A DNA stretch of 23,984 nt from an uncultured Bacilli bacterium. Its GTDB lineage: Bacteria; Bacillota_I; Bacilli_A; Mycoplasmatales; Mycoplasmoidaceae. How positions within the stretch are numbered: the stretch's first letter is position 1; the number at the start of each line of letters is the position of its first letter. This document shows, in pieces, positions 18,646 to 23,984 of the stretch. The translations under genes and the position numbers were made by a program. The stretch is from assembly GCA_904501665.1 (NCBI GenBank), contig CAJGBT010000011.1:1-23984 (forward strand), read 5' to 3'. Below the pieces are notes generated by a model. It saw nothing but the letters and a program-made list of their open reading frames with translations, made no database searches and was not told where the DNA came from.

Positions 18646-21006
18646 ATGATCATTAGTTATAAATTATTAGTTTCTATTTGTAAGGATATAAAAAAAATTC
18701 CATTAGAAGAAATTTTCAATGCATTTAATCTTGCTGGGATAGAAGTTGAGACTTGTCAAAAGCATCCACAAAATATTGGATTAAAGATTGCAAAAATTAA
18801 AGCTGTTAGTAAGCACCCTAATTCTAATAAATTACATTTAGTTCAAATTGAGGATTTAAACCAAAAGCAATATCATGTTGTTTGTGGAGCTAATAACTTA
18901 TCATTGAATGATTATGTTATCTATGCACCTGTTGGTTCTATCATTAATGGACAAATTGAAATCAAACCAAAAGAGATTAAAGGAATAAACTCTATGGGAA
19001 TGATTTGTGGATATCAAGAATTAACAAATATCAATGTTGATTGTTTAGCTACCAAAGATAAAGAAGGTGTTATTATTTTGAAGGAAAAGGACCTAACCTC
19101 AACTGATCCTGTTGAATTACTTAATCTAAATGATATCATTTGAGATTTATCAATACCATCGAATCGGAATGACTTAAATTCTTATTATGGTATTATTAAT
19201 GAAATTGCACCAATTCTTAATATTAATTTTAAATTAGATAGCCAATTAGAAAATTTAACTAACAATCAAAATTTAATTAATCTTGATATTGATGCAAATT
19301 GTTGTAGTGATTTTGGTTTATTAGTAGTTAAGGATTTACCACAATTTCATACAACATGAAAACAAAAAGAAATTTTGATTGCCCATAATTTTAAAATCCA
19401 GAATAATTGACTTGATTTTTTAAATATTATTACATTAATTTGTAATAACCCAATTCATATATATGATTTAGATAAAATAACCAGTAATCAATCATTAAAT
19501 ATTAAGGTGAAACATTTACCTGTTAAAAAGCAAATTCTTGCTTTAGATGGTAATCAATATAACATCGACAATGAAATTATTGGTATTTATGCAGCTGATA
19601 AATTAATAAATATTGCAGGAATTATTGGATTAGATGAATATAAATATACTACTGAAATTAAAAATGTTCTAATTGAAGTTGCTAACTTTAACTACCTACT
19701 AATAAGAAAAATGATAAATAACTTAAAAATATCTAGTAAATCAGCATTATTATTTTCAAAACCAATCTCAAGTTGAATCACAATTAATGCTTTTATTCAA
19801 ATCTATGATTATTTTAGTTCTCTAAGTTGTTCTACAATTGCTTGTTGCAAATTTAATATTAAAAAACCAACATTAATCAATTTTGACTATGATATATTTA
19901 GAAAATTTATTGGTGTCAATATTAATGATGATGAAATTCAAAAAGGTTTAAAAAAATTAAATATGAAACTGATTAATGATAATATCATTGAGACTCATCC
20001 TGCTAGATTAGATTTAACTAATCAATATGAAATATTTGAAGAACTATTAAAACTTATTGATATTAATAAGTTGCAACCTAAGAAAATTGATTTTGATATA
20101 AAACATTATCATGATATCCATTATGATAATGAATTATTAATTAGAAACTTCCTAATTAATAATGGTTTTTATGAAGTTAAAACTTATAATTTAGTTGCAA
20201 AGCAGGATTTATTTAAATTTAATTTTTTTAATTCAGAAACTAGTCAAGTAATTAAGGTAGCTAATCCACTTTCTCTATCCCATGCATATTATCGTCTTAA
20301 TACCATTGATAGTCTTTTAAAAACCATTAAATATAATATTGATCACAAACGTGAACTTAATAATATTTTTGAAATTCAATCATTAATCCACAATAATAAT
20401 CTATACACCAAGAATTTATCGTTCTTATTACTTGGTAATGTAAATCAAAAAATAATTAACTACCATTTTCATTGAAATTTAATTAGCATTAAGTCACTTA
20501 TAAAAAACTTACTAGTTCATTTCACTAATGATATAACTTTTGCTATTGCTACAAAAAATACAAAAGAAATATATGATGGCCAACAACTAGAGATTTTATA
20601 TAATAACCAAATCATTGGTTATGTTGGTATGATTAGAGCTAGTATTTTAAAAGAATATAATATCAATCTTGATTGTTTTTGTGCAACTATTAATCTAGAT
20701 AATTTTATTAATAAAACTAATTCTAGTTACCGAGTGGTACCTGTCTCTGATTTTCCAATTGTTGTAAGGGATATTAATATTGAAATTGATATTAACAAAA
20801 AGATTAATATCAATCAAATTATAAAAAAATTAACATCAATTAATAATGTCTTTGAATGTAAAGTTATTGATTTCTTTGTCAAAGAAAACAAAAATATTTA
20901 TACATGTGAATTAAAAATATTATCTTATGAAAAAACATTAACTAATGAAGAGATTAATAATATTGTTAATAAGGCTACACTTCTTATTAAAGAAATATTA
21001 AGTTAA
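18646..21006 (+). CDS. pheT: Phenylalanyl-tRNA synthetase beta subunit
   Basis: The 786-residue partner of PheS. The EMAP/tRNA-binding domain near the N-terminus (AVSKHPNSNKLHLVQIED, about 46-63) is followed by B3/B4 editing-type sequence (about 200-360), the B5 domain (from about 415), a catalytic-like core (about 490-680) and a C-terminal ferredoxin-fold anticodon-binding domain (VPVSDFPIVVRDINIEI to the end). Length is near the normal 790-800. The frame needs many TGA-Trp codons, so standard-code prediction cuts it into at least four pieces. It is the last gene of the fakA operon and is followed by a strong hairpin. Confidence 0.96.
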
Positions 21007-21076
21007 AAACATTTAGAATTTGTTTATTGACTTTAATTTATTATGAAAAAGTAAACACTAATAAACATCATTTTAA

Positions 21077-21106
21077 ATTACCGAAAAAATTAATTTTTAT
21101 GGTAAT
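21077..21106 (+). terminator. Hairpin ending the fakA-pheT operon
   Basis: ATTACCG-A-AAAAATT pairs with AATTTTT-A-TGGTAAT: 14 of 15 positions (one G-U) around an inner AATT. It lies 71 nt after the pheT stop. There is no long U-run afterwards, so either intrinsic termination is weak or the element mainly protects the 3' end. Confidence 0.55.
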
Positions 21107-21244
21107 GATCTATCATGTATTTTGATTTGACTGTGCTTTATCTTCTTAAACGTCACTAAAAGAACATACTTATATGGTATTTAAGGCATAAAATTTAGAC
21201 AATAGTTATTTAATTGCTAAATTATTAAATAGGAAATATAGTTG

Positions 21245-21272
21245 ATTCATTTGCTATTTAACAATATAAATA
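21245..21272 (-). repeat. Decayed copy of the 3' end of the 22051 membrane gene
   Basis: ATTCATTTGCT-ATTTAaCAATATAAATA matches 22062-22091 (ATTCATTTGCTttATTTAgCAATATAAATA) except for a 2-nt gap and one base. On the minus strand it still reads LFILLN, as in the intact gene, then goes out of frame. It looks like what is left of a paralogue or of a local duplication. The match is short, and AT-rich DNA raises the chance of coincidence. Confidence 0.4.
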
Positions 21273-21290
21273 ACTTTGATGGGGTAAGTT

Positions 21291-21823
21291 TTAAATTAAA
21301 TGGAATTTATTGAAGTATGACTTTAGAGCCTCTAATACTTTATTTTTCTCTATAACATGATTGTTATTGTTACTAAATAGTGAAGATGGTTTTTTGAATA
21401 TTTGATCAAGTCTTGTACCATAATCAATGATTTCGTGTTTTAAGAAACAATCTTCCATGTATTCCATTGTCTCTTCTGATTTTAAATTGAATTTTTCTAT
21501 TATTTTCATAATTTCTTCATAACGTTTTTGTTCCACATATTTAGAAAACAATTCATAATGTTTTTTTCATTTCTATCTTTTTGAGATAGTTGAAGAAAAA
21601 TAAAATCTTCAATTAATTCCTTTTTAGATCTAAGTTGATATGATGAATCAATTATTTGTCCAATGATTCTTATAATTTTATCTGTATCTTCTTCATCAAT
21701 AATGTTATTGTTTAATTCTTGTCAGATGTAATCAATACTTATGTCTGCTTGTTTAACCAATTCTATTTCAAATTATAATTGGTAGGATTTTTTATTGTCC
21801 AACTTAATTTTACTAGCCAGTCC
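21291..21823 (-). pseudogene. hsdR: 3' remnant of a type I restriction endonuclease R subunit
   Basis: The last part (21291-21551) reads an HsdR C-terminal helical domain: EQKRYEEIMKIIEKFNLKSE, then ETMEYMEDCFLKHEIIDYGT, RLDQIFKKPSSLF and VLEALKSYFNKFHLI. It matches the family pattern of E...F..GEI...GT..D...PP.S.F...V...L..FF.K. A run of seven A (21561-21567) shifts the frame. Upstream, in the other frame, the reading continues IELVKQADISIDYIW (Trp from TGA)...IIRIIGQIIDSS...KKELIEDFIFLQLSQKDRNEK, again as in HsdR, back to a TAA (21773-21775), before which GLASKIKLDNKKSYQL may be more of it. The helicase and nuclease domains are gone and no hsdM or hsdS is nearby, so this is a dead fragment. 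Confidence 0.75.
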
Positions 21824-21841
21824 AGAAAGATGGTTATTTAA

Positions 21842-21991
21842 ACACATTCAGTGACAAAGTTATATAAGGATTTTATTAAACAATATGTATCAAATTTATA
21901 ATTTGTTATTGATGCAGAAGTAATTTTGTTTGAAGAAAAAATTTACTTAATACAATTAATAACACTAACAAAATGTAATCTTGTTGCATAA
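21842..21991 (+). other. Possible degraded coding stretch, unidentified
   Basis: One plus-strand frame reads THSVTKLYKDFIKQYVSNL, a TAA, then FVIDAEVILFEEKIYLIQL to a second TAA. The composition is protein-like, but there is no start, and the other frames here are also partly open. It may be a gene relic in the decayed segment or mere chance. Confidence 0.2.
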
Positions 21992-22003
21992 CTATAAATT
22001 AAA

Positions 22004-22025
22004 AGATAGCTCAATTGAGCTATCT
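22004..22025 (-). terminator. Perfect 22-bp palindrome followed by a U-rich tail
   Basis: AGATAGCTCAA and its exact reverse complement form a hairpin with G/C pairs; on the minus strand it is followed by TTTTAATTTAT. It lies 25 nt after the stop of the four-helix membrane gene. This is a standard intrinsic terminator for that gene and indicates a single-gene transcript. Confidence 0.8.
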
Positions 22026-22050
22026 CTATTGCTTATTAGTTATTGTGATA

Positions 22051-22461
22051 CTACTTTGTAAATTCATTTGCTTTATTTAGCAATATAAATAGTGCTATAT
22101 AAAATCCAAATGTCACAAGAATACCAACTTCAGCTATAAATGGGAGGGCTGGTACTACTACAGCAAGACTAATTCAAACAAGCAGAATTCCTAATGACCC
22201 AAATACTATCCCAACAATACCAGTTGCTTTTGCAAAACCTTTCTTTGATGAAAGGCACCTTGCCTTTACTAATGTAACAATCGAAATAACAAATACTCCA
22301 ATTACACACACCATAGTCAACACATTACCAATAATTGATAATGTTTGAGCTAATGAGAATGAGTTGTTCAACAACATAATTACACCAACTATTGACAAGA
22401 TTAATGTCAAAAGCATCATCCCAGAATATATGATACCTTGTATAATAATTCCTTTTTTCAT
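22051..22461 (-). CDS. Four-helix membrane protein under a poly-A promoter
   Basis: The 136-residue protein starts MKKGIIIQG and has about four hydrophobic segments (about 6-31, 40-64, 80-102, 105-125) with short basic or polar loops (KARCLSSKKGFAKATG). It ends NKANEFTK at TAG. The Trp after GILLV is TGA. There is no lipobox or cleavable signal peptide. The ATG at 22461 is supported by GGAG (22467-22470) 5 nt upstream. An ATG at 22545 in the same frame would add 28 residues, but that would translate the poly-A run as Lys, and it has no ribosome binding site. The gene has its own promoter and a strong terminator, so it is monocistronic. The family is not recognised; small glycine-rich polytopic proteins of this type are common in mycoplasmas. 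A decayed 3' copy occurs at 21245. Confidence 0.75.
22062..22091 (-). repeat. Partner of the 21245-21272 repeat
   Basis: This is the intact coding copy in the last codons of the four-helix membrane gene (LFILLNKANEF). See the entry at 21245 for the alignment. Confidence 0.4.
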
Positions 22462-22485
22462 GTTTTCTCCAACAATTTCAATTAG

Positions 22486-22513
22486 ATTATAGTTTTTTTT
22501 TTTTTTTTTGCAA
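22486..22513 (-). promoter_or_regulatory. Promoter with a 17-A homopolymer spacer (candidate phase switch)
   Basis: On the minus strand the order is TTGCAA (22508-22513), 16 nt consisting of 15 A and one C, then a perfect TATAAT (22486-22491), then 24 nt to the ATG with its GGAG. The full A run is 17 (22493-22509). The spacing is within the 16-18 bp optimum, so this allele would be predicted active; gain or loss of A by slippage would alter it. A similar poly-A tract beside the -10 box controls ON/OFF expression of the vlp lipoprotein genes of Mycoplasma hyorhinis. A TTGACA (22530-22535) lies too far upstream to pair with this -10. Confidence 0.7.
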
Positions 22514-22589
22514 GTGCTTTTAATAGAACTGTCAATTTTATACATTGCCTTTCATTTATTAAAGATAGTAAGATATGTAATTTTACTAA

Positions 22590-22945
22590 TTAAGCTCTGA
22601 TAGTTCTTTTTTTGATAGTAAGACATAGTTTGATTTGTGCTACATCATACTTAAATTCTTTAACATCATTTTTAACATTAATTATCTATTTTTATATCAA
22701 TCACATTCTTTTTAAGTTTAGAAATATGTTTTTCTAATAAGAACAATTATTGGCCTAACAATTCATTAGATTAAATTGACAAACTTCTCTTTATTAAAAC
22801 TCATTTTCTTGTCCTTAGGCCATTTGCTTGCTTTATAAGTATCACTTATCATTATAGATAAAATATCATGACTTTCAAATGCTTTATATACATATGTAAT
22901 TGTATCTTATACTCTATCATTTTTGTTAGTGCATAGATACATCAT
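22590..22945 (-). pseudogene. Multiply broken gene with coiled-coil tail
   Basis: Starting at ATG 22945 the minus strand reads MMYLCTNKNDRV, a TAA, then on in the same frame as DTITYVYKAFESHDILSIM, SDTYKASKWPKDKKMSFNKE and KFVNLI to a TAA (22766-22768). A frameshift continues it as SNELLGQ, another TAA, LFLLEKHISKLKKNVIDIK, and after a second shift VKNDVKEFKYDVAQIKL to a TAA at 22590-22592. The pieces join into one protein of about 110 residues with a coiled-coil C-terminal half (heptads L..HI..L...V.DI). At least two nonsense codons and two shifts make it dead. It resembles in style the coiled-coil remnant at 6591. The family is unidentified; reconstruction is by eye. Confidence 0.5.
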
Positions 22946-23095
22946 TTATGTATGTGTAAGAACTATATAACAGATACAAAGGCAAAATTTAAAAGATTTT
23001 ACCAAAATCAACTAATCATTACTAAAAATGATAAAAACAAAATAAATTTTTTAATTTTAAAATGCTTTGACAAATTAATAATAGATCTATATTAA

Positions 23096-23395
23096 TTACC
23101 TATTTTTGTTTTTCTTAGAATTATAAGATATTTGTTCTTTTTTATTGATAGGAAGTTCCATTAAGTGATTATTGATATCCATATCTAGATCAAAATCATT
23201 TCATCTATTAGAATCAAAATTTAACTCAAAATCATCATTATAGTTAATATGGGTAGTGCTAGTATAGCTTACAAATTCATACCCGTCTTTTGAACCAAAC
23301 ATCTTTTTAGTATAGTGTTTTACTGTACTATTTTTATGCTTTAATGTATATCCATCTTCTTTAATAAGAACATTGTTTTTTAAATCATTTTTCAT
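23096..23395 (-). CDS. Hypothetical protein, 99 residues
   Basis: The frame from ATG 23395 to TAA contains one TGA (Trp) and encodes a soluble hydrophilic protein: a basic N-terminal half (TLKHKNSTVKHYTKKMFGSKDG), a central Ser/Thr/Tyr-rich patch (EFVSYTSTTHINY), an acidic Asp/Asn-rich segment (DDFELNFDSNRWNDFDLDMD), and a basic Lys-rich end. No signal peptide, membrane segment or known motif is visible. It has a good promoter 12 nt upstream and no Shine-Dalgarno, so the mRNA may be near-leaderless. The function is unknown. It sits alone between a pseudogene and a surface-protein gene. Confidence 0.55.
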
Positions 23396-23407
23396 AAATA
23401 TATTAAG

Positions 23408-23436
23408 TTTATAACATACTAAGATAATCTTTTCAA
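23408..23436 (-). promoter_or_regulatory. Promoter of the 23096 gene with very short leader
   Basis: TTGAAA (23431-23436), a 17-bp spacer, then TATAAA (23408-23413) on the minus strand. The -10 box ends 12 nt before the ATG, so initiation would fall about 5 nt from the start codon. The spacing is ideal and the -35 has five of six consensus bases. Confidence 0.55.
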
Positions 23437-23499
23437 GTTCTGTTTATTAAATCACCTTCTTTTATAACTATTCTGTTAAATTTATGTTTGACAATAAAA

Positions 23500-23524
23500 A
23501 TCCCTCCAATCTCATTGAAGGGAT
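23500..23524 (-). terminator. Intrinsic terminator of the surface-protein gene
   Basis: On the minus strand ATCCCTtCAAT-gag-ATTGgAGGGAT forms a stem with one mismatch and a 3-nt loop, followed directly by TTTTTATTGT. It lies about 150 nt after the TAA of the gene ending at 23673 and upstream of the 23096 promoter, so it insulates the two genes. Confidence 0.8.
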
Positions 23525-23672
23525 AGTCCACTTATTTTTAAACACAAATTTCATTTAACATAATCTTTTTTTTAAATAGAGTTATATTAGAAAATGAATC
23601 ATATTTTAAAACATTTGTCATTAATTCTTAAAAAGATCAAGTTTTATATGTTCTAGTATGTATATTTAGATT

Positions 23673-23984
23673 TTAATATTCAAAATATCGATCTCTTTCA
23701 CGTCTTCTAATTGAAGCAACAATTAATATTACTAGTAAAATTAGAAGAGTTATACCACCACCAATACTAACTAATATTATTCATCATAAATTATTTGTCT
23801 CGTTAGCCGTTAAAACACCATTATCACTACCTAGTTGACCTTGAGCAAATCCAGTAACAGTTAATGTAAGTTTACCATTAGCTTGTGTTGTTAAATTTTG
23901 ATCTACATACTTGCTAAGATTTAGTGTTAGTTTAACTTCCCCGTTTGCAACATTATTTGTATCAACACTTTCAACAGCAATGGT
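23673..23984 (-). CDS. C-terminal part of a membrane-anchored surface protein
   Basis: The last 103 residues are in the window; the start is beyond the right edge. An extracellular Thr/Val/Asn-rich beta-type region (GEVKLTLNLSKYVDQNLT, GKLTLTVTGFAQGQLG) leads to a short linker (TANETNNLWW, both Trp from TGA), one long transmembrane helix (IILVSIGGGITLLILLVILIVASI) and a basic cytoplasmic stop-transfer tail RRRERDRYFEY. This is the layout of large mycoplasma surface proteins held by a C-terminal helix. The repeated-domain part cannot be judged from what is here. A strong terminator follows. Confidence 0.75.

Larger units (their letters stand above)
21007..21290. other. Intergenic spacer with a decayed gene end
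   Basis: The first part holds the operon hairpin and a looser 8-bp inverted repeat (TGTTTATT at 21021, AATAAACA at 21060). The rest has no intact frame. At 21245-21272 a sequence nearly identical to the 3' end of the membrane gene at 22051 occurs (separate entry). No other gene is seen. Confidence 0.5.

Noticed and set aside
22530..22535. TTGACA as the -35 of the membrane-protein promoter
   Set aside because: It lies 38 bp from the TATAAT, far beyond the usable spacing; TTGCAA at 16 bp fits better. It could still serve a different start.
22564..22627. Short direct repeat GATAGTAAGA(T/C)AT at 22564 and 22614
   Set aside because: Only two units about 50 bp apart in decayed AT-rich DNA; not a CRISPR array or a clear functional repeat.
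1..23984. tRNA, rRNA, CRISPR array, intact transposase or replication origin
   Set aside because: None was seen by eye on either strand: no T-loop-like GGTTCGAATCC, no regularly spaced repeats, no transposase catalytic motifs and no DnaA-box cluster. A tRNA or RNA-family scan would be needed to exclude divergent small RNAs.

Overview
The window is mollicute chromosome. TGA is read as tryptophan in nearly every conserved protein (for example KMSKR-type ArgS, EF-Ts, Obg, FtsH, PheS and PheT are whole only if TGA is sense). The DNA is very AT-rich, intergenic gaps are tiny, and the gene set is a wall-less minimal one. A complete dxr (MEP isoprenoid pathway) next to cdsA/uppS points, by inference, to the Mycoplasma (Malacoplasma) penetrans/iowae side of the class; this cannot be proved from the sequence alone.

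Layout. (1) 1-361: 3' end of an unidentified plus-strand gene, then AT-only DNA ending in a perfect 28-bp palindrome that probably terminates the next operon. (2) 362-6314, minus strand: tsf-pyrH-frr-uppS-cdsA-dxr-alpha/beta hydrolase, a tightly packed operon joining translation (EF-Ts, ribosome recycling), UMP kinase, and membrane lipid/isoprenoid synthesis. rpsB, the usual first gene, is absent. (3) 6315-6879: spacer with an inverted repeat and a broken coiled-coil gene, then a hypothetical plus-strand gene convergent with (4) 7339-11570, minus strand: plsC-hpt-ftsH-truB. (5) 11680-21006, plus strand: fakA-argS-hypothetical-obg-nadE-small membrane protein-pheS-pheT, closed by a long hairpin. 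FakA diverges from plsC, so acyl-phosphate supply and phosphatidate synthesis sit back to back and lead functionally to CdsA in the first operon.

(6) 21007-23984 is an accessory, partly decayed region. It holds the 3' remnant of a type I restriction hsdR gene, a four-helix membrane protein gene whose promoter spacer is a run of 17 A, a multiply broken coiled-coil gene, a small hypothetical gene with a near-leaderless promoter, and the C-terminal part of a membrane-anchored surface protein entering from the right edge. The most interesting element is the poly-A promoter at 22486-22513: a -35-like TTGCAA and a perfect TATAAT are separated by 16 bp made almost wholly of the homopolymer, the architecture expected for ON/OFF phase variation by slipped-strand mispairing. 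A decayed copy of the 3' end of the same membrane gene appears about 0.8 kb away, hinting at a small gene family.
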